NCBI RefSeq assembly: GCF_933509905.1
Contig: NZ_OW150024.1
Span: 1,662,001 to 1,726,000 of the forward strand
Direction of reading: 5' to 3'
DNA length: 64,000 bases
DNA from: Trichlorobacter ammonificans
Lineage (GTDB): Bacteria > Desulfobacterota > Desulfuromonadia > Geobacterales > Pseudopelobacteraceae
Position 1 is the first letter of the stretch. Every line of letters begins with the position of its first letter. The notes under the pieces are model-generated. The model did no database searches. It was not told the DNA's origin and was given only the letters and a program-made list of their open reading frames with translations. A program made the translations under genes and the position numbers. Positions 40,860 to 49,518 of this stretch are shown piece by piece.

Positions 40860-42323
40860 ATGAATGCTGCCAGCGCAATAACATACGCCTATATCGAGCA
40901 CCTCAAAAAGAGCAACCCCGCTGTGAGGCTGTTGTCGATCGACAGTGCGGCACTGGTTCTGAGTTTTCTTTACCAGACATTCCCGTTGGGTGTCCGCAGT
41001 CCGATTACCCACGATGAACTCGCATCAAGGCTTGGTGACTACCTCTATGCCATCAACTCAGAGTATGGCCTCGGTACCTATGAGCAAACCCCGAAACAAT
41101 ATCTGGACCAGTGGACAGGCGCGGGTTTCCTGCGGAAATACATTTCGGACCAAGACGAACAGGTCTACGAGCCGACGCCGGCCGTCGGCAAGGTGTATGA
41201 ATGGATCCACAGCCTGACCCAACGCCAGTTCATCGGCACTGAATCACGGATATTGACCATCCTGGGCCTGCTGAAAAGCATGGTGACCCAAACCTTGCAA
41301 GACCCTGTGGAAGTCGTCAACGAGCTGGAACGGCAAAAGGCAGAAATCCAGGCCCGTATCGACCGGATTAAACAGGGAGGGATTGAGCCCCACGACCCGA
41401 CAAGGATCATTGAACAATTTTATCAGGTCGAGGATGCGGTATCCCAACTACTGAGCGACTTCAGCCAAATCGACAAAAACTTCCGGGACCTGAACCAAAA
41501 AACCAAACAGACCATCGCTACCAGCCACCTGCCCAAAGGTGCTCTGCTCACAGAAGTGTTCGGTGATCACGAACAGATCTGGAAAACTTCTCAAGGAAGG
41601 ACATTCAAGGCATTCTGGGAACTGATGATGTCCCCGGAAATGCAGGCTGAGATGGACAAAAACATCCAGCACATTTACTCCCTCCCCGAAATCAAAGAAC
41701 TGGCCCCCACCAAGCTGGTGTTCAAAACCAGGCAACGGCTGCTGGAAGAAGGTGGGCACGTCTATAAAAGCAACAGCAAGCTTGCAGAACAACTGCGCAG
41801 ATATCTGGACACACGGGTTCAGGCTGAAAACCGGCTTATCATGGAACTCATGCGTCCGATCGAGGAGAAGGTCCTTGCCATCTGCCTGGATGAGGCGCTT
41901 CTCCCCGCCAGGGAAACATTCATGGAGATACCAGACACTGGTATCCAGTGTGATCTGTTCATGGCACACCACCTTTACCCCATCCCGGTGCCGCAATCCA
42001 TTGACAGTTCCAGTGTACAGGCTGGAGAGGGGACCGATGCCGACGCCCTGCTGCTCTTTCAGCAAAAGTTCATAGACCGTGAGCAGTTGCGTCAAAACAT
42101 AGGCCAAGCCCTTGAACGGCAATCGCAAATCACCTTACCCAGGCTTCTTGAAGAATTCCCGCCTGAACACGGTGTGGCCGAGATTGTCACCTACCTGGAT
42201 ATCGCTCACACCTCCGGTGGCAAGCATATTGTAGACACCACCACCAAGGACACCGTGCTGGTACATCGGCCCGACGGCACAACCAAAGCAGTCACCATGT
42301 ATCGTATCATCTTCTCAAGATAG
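40860..42323 (+). CDS. jetA: Wadjet anti-plasmid system protein JetA (DUF3375)
   Basis: A 487-residue kleisin-like subunit of the Wadjet (type I) defence complex. The opening AITYAYIEHLKKSNPAVRLLSIDSAALVLSFLY and later GALLTEVFGDHEQIWKTSQGRTFKAFWELMMSP are typical of DUF3375. In known Wadjet systems JetA bridges the JetC SMC-like ATPase, and the complex extrudes and then cleaves circular plasmids. ATG 40860 is preceded by GAGG and begins MNAASAITYAYIEH; the upstream Met at 40827 lacks a ribosome site. It is the first gene of a four-gene operon in canonical order and is AT-richer than the surrounding backbone. Confidence 0.92.
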   Translation: MNAASAITYAYIEHLKKSNPAVRLLSIDSAALVLSFLYQTFPLGVRSPITHDELASRLGDYLYAINSEYGLGTYEQTPKQYLDQWTGAGFLRKYISDQDEQVYEPTPAVGKVYEWIHSLTQRQFIGTESRILTILGLLKSMVTQTLQDPVEVVNELERQKAEIQARIDRIKQGGIEPHDPTRIIEQFYQVEDAVSQLLSDFSQIDKNFRDLNQKTKQTIATSHLPKGALLTEVFGDHEQIWKTSQGRTFKAFWELMMSPEMQAEMDKNIQHIYSLPEIKELAPTKLVFKTRQRLLEEGGHVYKSNSKLAEQLRRYLDTRVQAENRLIMELMRPIEEKVLAICLDEALLPARETFMEIPDTGIQCDLFMAHHLYPIPVPQSIDSSSVQAGEGTDADALLLFQQKFIDREQLRQNIGQALERQSQITLPRLLEEFPPEHGVAEIVTYLDIAHTSGGKHIVDTTTKDTVLVHRPDGTTKAVTMYRIIFSR

Positions 42324-42334
42324 GAGCGCCCGGC

Positions 42335-42928
42335 ATGGCACTTTCATATGCTGATTCACCCGAAATAAGGTCCGTCACCATCCACCTACTAAAAACCATT
42401 CTGTACAAGGACACTCACCCAAAACTGTGGATTGCCATGCTCAACAACATGGTATCGCTTGAGAACTACTTCCAGATCATCGGTCTGCGTCTGTACGTCG
42501 ACGAAGCAGAGGGGCATGCATACCTAAAGCAGGACTACCGCGAAGATGATTCTGGCCAACCAGTAACGACGCTTATCAGAAAGCAGCCATTGACGTTTAG
42601 CCTGAGCCTTATGTGTGTTCTTCTGAGAAAAACGCTCGTCGAGCACGAAGCTTCAAGCACGGAGGCCCGCCTGATTCTCGGCAAAAACGCGATCAGAGAA
42701 TTACTATTGGCCTACTACCCGGAACAACTCAACCAAGCGAAGCTGATCGGCAAGATCGACGCTGACATAAAGAAGCTTATCGACTACGGAATCTTGCGCG
42801 AACTCAAGATCGAGGGAGAGCAGTACGAGGTCATGCGGATACTGAAATCGTTCTTAAACGCTCAATGGCTTGCAGACTTCAACCAAAGACTAGAGGAGTA
42901 CACCAATCATGCCCGAGCAGCCGCTTGA
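42335..42928 (+). CDS. jetB: Wadjet anti-plasmid system protein JetB (DUF4194)
   Basis: A 197-residue KITE-like winged-helix subunit. SVTIHLLKTILYKDTHPKLW at the start and ENYFQIIGLRLYVDEAEGHAYLKQ fit DUF4194. It starts 11 bases after jetA (ATAGGAGC upstream) and overlaps jetC by 20 bases. In the complex it binds the JetA kleisin near the SMC heads. Confidence 0.92.
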   Translation: MALSYADSPEIRSVTIHLLKTILYKDTHPKLWIAMLNNMVSLENYFQIIGLRLYVDEAEGHAYLKQDYREDDSGQPVTTLIRKQPLTFSLSLMCVLLRKTLVEHEASSTEARLILGKNAIRELLLAYYPEQLNQAKLIGKIDADIKKLIDYGILRELKIEGEQYEVMRILKSFLNAQWLADFNQRLEEYTNHARAAA

Positions 42929-45900
42929 AGCATCCGCTGTAAGCAACGTAGCCGGCTTTCGGCTGAAGCGTTTTGAAGTCCTCAACTGGGGCACCTTCAG
43001 CCATAAGGTTTGGAACATTGAACCAGGCGGCAACAACTGTCTAGTGACCGGCGATATTGGCTCCGGCAAGACCACCTTGGTGGACGGCCTTCAGACCGTG
43101 CTGGTGCCACCCGGCAAGACCCGCTTTAACAAGTCAGCATCCAGTGATGCGAGTGGCGGTTCGAAAGAACGTAGCAGCTATACCTACATCCGGGGCCTTT
43201 ACAAAAACATCCGAGGTGATGAATCATCAAAAAAGGAGGCGGTGTATATCCGCGGCGAGGATGTCTATTCTGTGCTGCTCGCGACATTCTACAACCATGG
43301 GTACGAGGAGACTGTTTGCCTTGCTGTTGTATTCTCGATCCGTAATCACAAACCTGAATCGTTTTTTGTCACGGCAACCCGTCCTCTCAACATCTTGGGG
43401 GACTTCACCGACTTCGGAAATGACTCCCGTAACCTGAAAAAACGACTGAACCAGACGCCTGACACCGAGACCTTCGACGACTTCGGCCCCTACAGCGATC
43501 GGTTCCGCCGGTATTTTGGCGGGCTTTCGCGCGAAGCTCTGCTCCTGTTCAGGGACACCATCTCAACCAAGAAAATCGAGAACCTGACCAGCTTTGTCCA
43601 GTCTCTCATGCTGGAGAAACCTGAGAAGATCGACACCACTATCAATGATTTGTACAACAACTTTGACAACCTGAACCACGCCCACAAGGCGGTCCTGAAG
43701 GCCAAGAACCAAATTGAGATGCTGCAGCCCGTCAGGACACAAGGTTTGGCCTATGCAGCCATGGTTGAGGAGCGGGGAAAACTGCTCGACCTCAAAGCGG
43801 TCCTCCCGTCGTATATCGCACACCAGAGCAAGGTTCTTCTTGAAAAAGAGATAGCTGCGCTGGGGCAAAAACTTAAACAAACCCAGTCTCGTTATAGCCA
43901 GGTTAAATTGAGCCTTGAACGCGCCCAAACCACAGCCAAAACGCTGCAGCGGAACATTGACTTGAATGGTGGTGGCGCGATCGAGGAGCTGTCCCGGCAA
44001 ATCAAGCACCTCGAAGAGCAGAAAACCAGAAAACAGCAAAAATGGGACAAGTACAACTCCCACCTTGAAAAGGCCGGACTCAACCCCGTTTCATCCGCTG
44101 AAGACTTTTCTGCTACACAGACGGAAGCTCAAAAACGTTTGGATGAAGTCGAACAAGAGCGGGCAGCATCTTTCGACTGCCTCGCAGAGGCCAAGGGGCT
44201 TCAAAAAGAGGCCAATGAAAAACTGACTGGACTGACCAGAGACGTTGCCTACCTTGAAACCCGGAAAAGCAATATCCACGGACGTCCTTCTGAGATCAGG
44301 GCCGACATATGCTCAGCCCTTGGTGTGAGCGAAGAGGCGTTGCCGTTCGCCGGCGAACTGATTAAGGTCGCCGACCAGGAGAAGGAATGGCAGGGCGTCA
44401 TTGAAAGGGTGCTGCACAACTTCGGTTTGAGCTTGCTGGTTTCCGATTCCCTGTATCAAAAGGTCAGCGACTATGTGAACAAAACCAACCTGCGTGGCAG
44501 GCTCACCTACTTCTACGTCAAAAAGGACAAAGCGCCCACGGTAACCATCAGTAAAGAAACCGACCCGGACTCCCTTTACCGGAAACTTGAGATTCGACGT
44601 GAATCGGAATTCTTCAGCTACCTGAACGGCAGGCTCACCCAGATGTTTGGCGATTATATCTGCTGCCGGACAATGGAAGAATTCCGCTCTAAACCGATGG
44701 CCGTTACGCTGCAGGGGCAGATCAAGTCCGGCGGTAACAAGCACGAAAAAGACGACAGACGTGATCTGAACGACAGCAGCACCTTTATCCTCGGATGGAA
44801 TAACCAGGACAAGATCAAGGTGATGCGGGCAGAGGCCGATCGACTGTTTGTCATCCGGTCCGGTCACGAAAAAGAAATAACACGCCTTGAAGGTCTTTTG
44901 CGCTCACTTGAAGCGACGCGTGACGCCCTGAAACAACTGGAAGGGGTTGGCTCTTACAGCGACATAGATTGGCAGTCGATCACAAGGGAGATCGCCCAGC
45001 TGAACGACAACCTGCTCGAGATTGAATCAAGCTCCAACATCCTTGCCACCATGCGCCATGAACTTAAGCAGGTTGAGATTGACATCCAGCAAAACTCAGA
45101 GAGCTTGGAAAAACTGGCTGTTGAAAAAGGTGGGCTGGAAAACGGGTTAAAGGAGGCGCAGGAACAGTACCAAACTGCCGTAGCCAACATCAATCCAGAC
45201 CAGGAAAATTTGTGGCCTGCTCTTGATTCGTTCAGGGCGGAGCGCCAGATCAGGGTCCCACAGAATATCAAGGAGACCGGCGGGGCAGAACGTTCCATCG
45301 GCGCCATGCTGGACCAGGAGTCTGAGGCGCTGGGTAAAAAGCTCAATGAAAAATCCCAACAAATAGTGCAGGCGATGACCAAGTTTACCTCGACATACGA
45401 AGCGGAGTGCAAGGAAGTCACCGCCACCATGAATTCGTTCGATGAATTCTGCCGGATGCTTGAAAAGCTTGAGGCTGAGGACTTGCCACGCCACCAGGTC
45501 ACTTTCAAAACGATGCTGCGCGAGCAGACCATCAACGGCATATCGCTGCTTATCAACGAGCTTGAGCGCAACAAGGACGAAATCGTTTCCCGAATTGAGA
45601 ACATCAACACATCCCTGAGGGAGATTGAGTACAACCCCAGCAGATACATTGAACTGGTCCCGGAAGCCCGGTTTGACCGTGACGTAGACCTCTTCAAAAG
45701 TGCCCTCAAGGACTGCATGTACAACGCCACCCAGGAGGATGACCGCTACAACGAGGAGCGCTTCATCAAGGTCAAGGACCTAGTGGAAAAGCTCCGCGCT
45801 GAAACGGCCTGGACCAGAAAGGTCACCGATGTCCGCAATTGGTTTTCATTTCTTGCTCGGGAGGCATACCGAGACACCGGTGAGGAGCACGAAATTTACG

Positions 45901-46310
45901 ACGACTCGCTGGGGAAATCAGGCGGCCAGCAAGAAAAGCTTGCCTACACCATTTTGGCATCGGCGCTGGCATACCAGTTCGGCCTGAACTGGGGAGAAAA
46001 ACGATCTCGGGCCTTCCGCTTTATTGCGATTGACGAAGCCTTTGGCCGCATGTCTGAGGAAAGTACTAGGTACGGCATGGAGCTGTTCAAAAAGCTCGAT
46101 CTGCAATTCATGCTGATTACGCCCCTGCAAAAACTGAACATCATCGAGGACTATGTCCAGTCGATCCATTACATACACAACTATGAGGGAAAGAATTCGG
46201 TCGTCCGGAACATGACAGTCGCGGAGTACCGGGCCAAGAAGGAAGAATTCCTGTTGGAGACAAACACAGCACAAGCGGTAACTGTCGAGGAAACCAATGC
46301 TTACGCCTGA
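42909..46310 (+). CDS. jetC: Wadjet anti-plasmid system SMC-like ATPase JetC
   Basis: A 1,133-residue SMC/MukB-like motor. Walker A GDIGSGKT at residues 48-55, a long coiled coil (about 290-460 and 640-960) around a hinge-like middle, the ABC signature LGKSGGQQEK near residue 1000, and Walker B FIAIDEAFG near 1037. It hydrolyses ATP to extrude DNA loops so that the complex measures circle size. The gene overlaps jetB by 20 and jetD by 14 bases. All ATPase motifs are intact, so the system looks functional. Confidence 0.95.
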   Translation: MPEQPLEASAVSNVAGFRLKRFEVLNWGTFSHKVWNIEPGGNNCLVTGDIGSGKTTLVDGLQTVLVPPGKTRFNKSASSDASGGSKERSSYTYIRGLYKNIRGDESSKKEAVYIRGEDVYSVLLATFYNHGYEETVCLAVVFSIRNHKPESFFVTATRPLNILGDFTDFGNDSRNLKKRLNQTPDTETFDDFGPYSDRFRRYFGGLSREALLLFRDTISTKKIENLTSFVQSLMLEKPEKIDTTINDLYNNFDNLNHAHKAVLKAKNQIEMLQPVRTQGLAYAAMVEERGKLLDLKAVLPSYIAHQSKVLLEKEIAALGQKLKQTQSRYSQVKLSLERAQTTAKTLQRNIDLNGGGAIEELSRQIKHLEEQKTRKQQKWDKYNSHLEKAGLNPVSSAEDFSATQTEAQKRLDEVEQERAASFDCLAEAKGLQKEANEKLTGLTRDVAYLETRKSNIHGRPSEIRADICSALGVSEEALPFAGELIKVADQEKEWQGVIERVLHNFGLSLLVSDSLYQKVSDYVNKTNLRGRLTYFYVKKDKAPTVTISKETDPDSLYRKLEIRRESEFFSYLNGRLTQMFGDYICCRTMEEFRSKPMAVTLQGQIKSGGNKHEKDDRRDLNDSSTFILGWNNQDKIKVMRAEADRLFVIRSGHEKEITRLEGLLRSLEATRDALKQLEGVGSYSDIDWQSITREIAQLNDNLLEIESSSNILATMRHELKQVEIDIQQNSESLEKLAVEKGGLENGLKEAQEQYQTAVANINPDQENLWPALDSFRAERQIRVPQNIKETGGAERSIGAMLDQESEALGKKLNEKSQQIVQAMTKFTSTYEAECKEVTATMNSFDEFCRMLEKLEAEDLPRHQVTFKTMLREQTINGISLLINELERNKDEIVSRIENINTSLREIEYNPSRYIELVPEARFDRDVDLFKSALKDCMYNATQEDDRYNEERFIKVKDLVEKLRAETAWTRKVTDVRNWFSFLAREAYRDTGEEHEIYDDSLGKSGGQQEKLAYTILASALAYQFGLNWGEKRSRAFRFIAIDEAFGRMSEESTRYGMELFKKLDLQFMLITPLQKLNIIEDYVQSIHYIHNYEGKNSVVRNMTVAEYRAKKEEFLLETNTAQAVTVEETNAYA

Positions 46311-47517
46311 TCAAATAAAGGAGAAATGCCTGCGTATCTGGCAGTCTGACGGGTTTTGGCGCGAGGTTTCCTGTGCCCTGGAATTCACGCCCATAAGCAT
46401 ATCGCTTGGCAAGCCATCTCCAAGAGAACTACTTGAAAGGTTCCCGGATGTCTCCGCATGGTCGCGCTCATTACAGACGGCCAGTAAGGCGGCCAAGGGA
46501 TACGGTTATGTGATCAGGTTTACCGAATCGGCCCATCGTCAGCTGGGTCAGCAGCAGATCCCTACGTCTGCGGAGTTCGAGACGCTTGACGATTTTTTGA
46601 GGTTCACGGGTAAGACCAAAGACTTCAGCACATACCAGGGCCTCATGGAGGTCACCCGTGAAACAGCTTTGGCCCCTGATCAAATCACGGAATGGATCAA
46701 AGGGCACCCTCTCAAAACGATTGACGCTGCAACCGTTTGGCCACGTATTATTGTCGCTTGCAACAACTTCATGGAAAACCCGAGTCGAAACCTTTATCTG
46801 CGCCAACTGGACATTCCAGGGATAGACACGAAATTTATCGAGAACAACAAGGCGCTTCTGCGGGATCTGCTCGACATTATTCTGCCGACCAAGGCTATCA
46901 ATCACGCTGTTTCCGGGCTGGCCGGCAGCGGGTTTGAGCGACGTTATGGGCTAAAACATGATGAAACGCTGATACGCTTCAGGATACTGGACAAGAGCCT
47001 ATCCCCATGGCCAAGCGCAACCGATATGTCACTCCCCGCCTCGGAGTTTTGTTCCCTTGACCTCCCATGTGAGCGGGTGTTTTTCACTGAGAACAAGATT
47101 AACGCCCTGAGCTTCCCTGAACATGAAGGTGCAATAGTGGTATTCGGGGGCGGATATGGGGTGTCAGCGATAAAAAATGCTGAGTGGCTGAAAAAAAGAG
47201 AGCTTTGGTATTGGGGCGACATCGACACCCATGGTTTTTCGATTTTGTCGCAGTTCAGAGCTTATTTCCCTGGTGCGAAATCGTTGTTCATGGATCATGC
47301 AACCTTAATAGCATTCAAGCCCCTCTGGGGAAAAGAGGAAGACCAGAAAAGATGCATGAGCAACGTGCCGAATCTCACCGAGTCTGAGGGAAAGCTTTAC
47401 AGGGCGCTCCAGCAGAATGTATATGGCCAGAATGTTCGCCTTGAACAAGAACAGATCGGTTTTTCGTACGTGACTGCAACATTGTCTAAATTATACCGTA
47501 AGCGTAAACTTCCCTAA
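46297..47517 (+). CDS. jetD: Wadjet anti-plasmid system nuclease JetD (DUF3322/DUF2220, TOPRIM)
   Basis: A 406-residue protein. The N-terminal half (LEFTPISISLGKPSPRELLERFPDV) is the DUF3322 arm-like region. The C-terminal half is a topoisomerase VI-like TOPRIM: FFTENKINAL with the catalytic Glu at about residue 265, and YWGDIDTHGF with the Asp pair at about 308-310. JetD cuts plasmid DNA after loop extrusion. The last gene of the operon; it ends 57 bases before an IS3 orfA remnant, so the island continued as a target for insertion. Confidence 0.93.
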   Translation: MLTPDQIKEKCLRIWQSDGFWREVSCALEFTPISISLGKPSPRELLERFPDVSAWSRSLQTASKAAKGYGYVIRFTESAHRQLGQQQIPTSAEFETLDDFLRFTGKTKDFSTYQGLMEVTRETALAPDQITEWIKGHPLKTIDAATVWPRIIVACNNFMENPSRNLYLRQLDIPGIDTKFIENNKALLRDLLDIILPTKAINHAVSGLAGSGFERRYGLKHDETLIRFRILDKSLSPWPSATDMSLPASEFCSLDLPCERVFFTENKINALSFPEHEGAIVVFGGGYGVSAIKNAEWLKKRELWYWGDIDTHGFSILSQFRAYFPGAKSLFMDHATLIAFKPLWGKEEDQKRCMSNVPNLTESEGKLYRALQQNVYGQNVRLEQEQIGFSYVTATLSKLYRKRKLP

Positions 47518-47574
47518 AACGAAGCCATGTTAAAAGTAGAGCTTTCTGGCATTATTAAGCGCCAGGAGGTTCAG

Positions 47575-47919
47575 ATGAAGAAGAGCCGTTTCACCGAAAC
47601 CCAGATTATCGCGATTCTCAAAGAGGTTGAGTCCGGCATGCTGGTAAAGGATGTCTGCCGCACGCACGGAATCAGTGATGCGACCTACTACAACTGGAAG
47701 TCCAAGTACGGCGGTATGTCGGTTTCCGATCTCAAGCGGATGAAAGAGATGGAACAGGAACTCAGCCGTCTCAAACGCATGTACGCTGACATGGCTCTTG
47801 AAAATCGTGCCATGAAGGATCTGATTGAAAAAAGGGGATGTCCCTATTTTCTGAAGAGTTCAGCACACTCTATATTATATACAAACCTACAAGCCCATCC
47901 CTACGAGGTCTCGGCGTAA
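47575..47919 (+). pseudogene. IS3-family (IS407-like) OrfA, truncated element
   Basis: AGGAGG precedes ATG 47575. The first about 88 residues are a typical helix-turn-helix OrfA: MKKSRFTETQIIAILKEVESG, HGISDATYYNWKSKYGG, then the leucine-zipper-like LKRMKEMEQELSRLKRMYADMAL. Homology ends around MKDLIEK (about 47838); the remaining 27 codons are unrelated. The DDE-bearing OrfB and the right end are absent, so the element is dead. No inverted repeat or target duplication is visible. Confidence 0.8.
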
Positions 47920-47956
47920 GCTGAATATTATTTGGCTTGGCTACCGGAGCTTTCTC

Positions 47957-47986
47957 TTGACAAACTGATTTTCTGTTGTGTATACA
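47957..47986 (+). promoter_or_regulatory. Sigma-70-type promoter of the candidate RNA
   Basis: TTGACA (47957-47962) and TATACA (47981-47986) with an 18-base spacer. It points to a start near 47993 and has no good ORF directly after it. Confidence 0.7.
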
Positions 47987-47992
47987 CCTCAA

Positions 47993-48228
47993 GCTCTCAA
48001 AAACATTCAAAAGCAGGCAGAATATATTCTCCAGAGTTTCCTGTACCAAGATTGCCATTCCCTGATGCCGTATCAACATCTTGGATTTTGGCAGGAAGAT
48101 CATATGCGACTTCATCCCCGCTTTTTCAAGAGAAGACGTTTGAGGCCAAGCAACAATACTATGCATTGTGTGCATGCTCGGAAACGCCGTATATCCATAG
48201 CTTCTTAGGATATACGGCGTTTTTTTTT
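47993..48228 (+). ncRNA. Candidate structured small RNA, about 235 nt
   Basis: A promoter at 47957 and a strong terminator at 48182-48228 bracket a stretch without a convincing ORF. The RNA can fold into a long rod: CCTCAA near the 5' end pairs with TTGAGG before the terminator, CTCT with AGAG next to it, and internally TTCCTG with CAGGAA and CCAAGAT with ATCTTGG. The rod with an internal bubble recalls 6S RNA, but no conserved 6S sequence is obvious, so the family is open. It lies between the IS3 remnant and the lipoprotein operon. Confidence 0.5.
48182..48228 (+). terminator. Strong Rho-independent terminator
   Basis: A perfect 15-bp stem (AAACGCCGTATATCC with GGATATACGGCGTTT), 11-base loop, then T to 48228. 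It ends the candidate RNA 42 bases before the first lipoprotein gene, so that operon needs its own promoter or read-through. Confidence 0.93.
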
Positions 48229-48270
48229 ACGATTCCCGCCGGTACTTACCACACTTGGAGGATGATACAT

Positions 48271-49503
48271 ATGTCAAGAATCAGGCTTGCCGTTTTTGCC
48301 GTCTTTCTGTTGCTAGCCGCAGGATGTGTTACAACGCGCATCGAACCGGACACTCAGGTTGTCATGGATACTCCATCCCAGTTATCTGGCATTCCGGCTG
48401 GTTCGACCGTACAGATCATCTCTCTTGATCGGGGCAATAACTGCAGGTATGCCTCTGCAGACAAATTGCGAACTAGATTGGAAGAACTAATGAAAAAAGT
48501 GCAGGAAACCGCACCTGAACATGCTTTCCGCATTGTGAGTGGAAACACTGCGAATGCCGATTACCTTATGAATGTTGATCTGTTTTGCTCCTATCGCCAG
48601 GATTCGACGGCAGATACAAGGTTTAACACGGTTACCCTAAAGCAAGAGAAAGAGATTACCAACAGCAATGGCGAACCAATTAACGGTTATGAGTATCTGG
48701 TGACGGAAACCACCAAGTCGGCCACAGGTTCTTTCATTGCCTCTGTTTCAATATACGAACGCAAGAATCTTATCCCCATAGGCTATTTCAATGTCATTGC
48801 CTATGATACATCGACCACACCGCAAAACGGCAAGCCTGCCGAAGCTACCGTGCTATTGGGACAGCTTGGTCAGCAGGTTGTTGCCAAGGTGAAAGATATG
48901 GTGAATCGCGACAAAAAACCGGTGGGCGCATTTATGCCAGAGCGGTCCAATGAGAATCTGAAGAAAATGGTCCTCTCCGGACCGACCCCGACGCTCCTTT
49001 CGAAAATCTCTTCTCTACTGCCAATGGAGCCAGCTTCCATCCCGGCAAAACTGAACCTTGAATATTACAACAGCCTAAAGCTTGCCAATGAAGAACGACG
49101 AAAAAAGGGAGAGAAAGACGTAATCGATCGTTCCATGGAGCTTGATTTGAGCAACTACTATCTTTTTCTGACCGTCAAGGAAGCGCTTGATGTATCACCG
49201 TCATCCATTCTTGAAGTATTCGAGGGGCATTCTCGCATACTCGGGTTAACAGCTGATGACGGACTGGTACGCGCCTCTGCCCACGCGTTGGGACGACTTG
49301 AAGTAAATGCACGGCGTCTGGGTATAAAGCTTGGTGACAGCGGGACGGAACTGGCGCTCAACGAATTATCGCCGGAGGAACTGGTCCAACATGCCGAAGA
49401 AATCACAACGGCAGAGACTGTTCCCATCAGCCCATCGGTAAAGCTGGCCAACACGGGTGAGCAACCATCCACCAAATCTCAAAAACGTTCAAAGAAAAAA
49501 TAG
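48271..49503 (+). CDS. Uncharacterised lipoprotein, first of a four-gene envelope operon
   Basis: A 410-residue lipoprotein: signal peptide MSRIRLAVFAVFLLLAAGC with lipobox Cys19. The ORF is open from 47932, but ATG 48271 has TGGAGGAT upstream and opens the signal. The middle has SIYERKNLIPIGYFNVIAYD and GQLGQQVVAKVKDMV; the C-terminal third is helical (LKLANEERRKKGEKDV, NYYLFLTVKEAL). No named domain is recognisable. The IISLDRGNNCRYASADKLRTRLEE segment looks like the beta-alpha start of CsgG-like lipoproteins, but this is weak. Base composition is clearly more AT-rich than the core genes. Linked to three further exported proteins. Confidence 0.7.
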   Translation: MSRIRLAVFAVFLLLAAGCVTTRIEPDTQVVMDTPSQLSGIPAGSTVQIISLDRGNNCRYASADKLRTRLEELMKKVQETAPEHAFRIVSGNTANADYLMNVDLFCSYRQDSTADTRFNTVTLKQEKEITNSNGEPINGYEYLVTETTKSATGSFIASVSIYERKNLIPIGYFNVIAYDTSTTPQNGKPAEATVLLGQLGQQVVAKVKDMVNRDKKPVGAFMPERSNENLKKMVLSGPTPTLLSKISSLLPMEPASIPAKLNLEYYNSLKLANEERRKKGEKDVIDRSMELDLSNYYLFLTVKEALDVSPSSILEVFEGHSRILGLTADDGLVRASAHALGRLEVNARRLGIKLGDSGTELALNELSPEELVQHAEEITTAETVPISPSVKLANTGEQPSTKSQKRSKKK

Positions 49504-49518
49504 TGAAAGGTTGTCATC

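Noticed and set aside
47993-48228. Retron or abortive-infection RNA next to defence genes
   Set aside because: No reverse transcriptase or toxin partner is encoded nearby, so only a generic structured RNA is supported.
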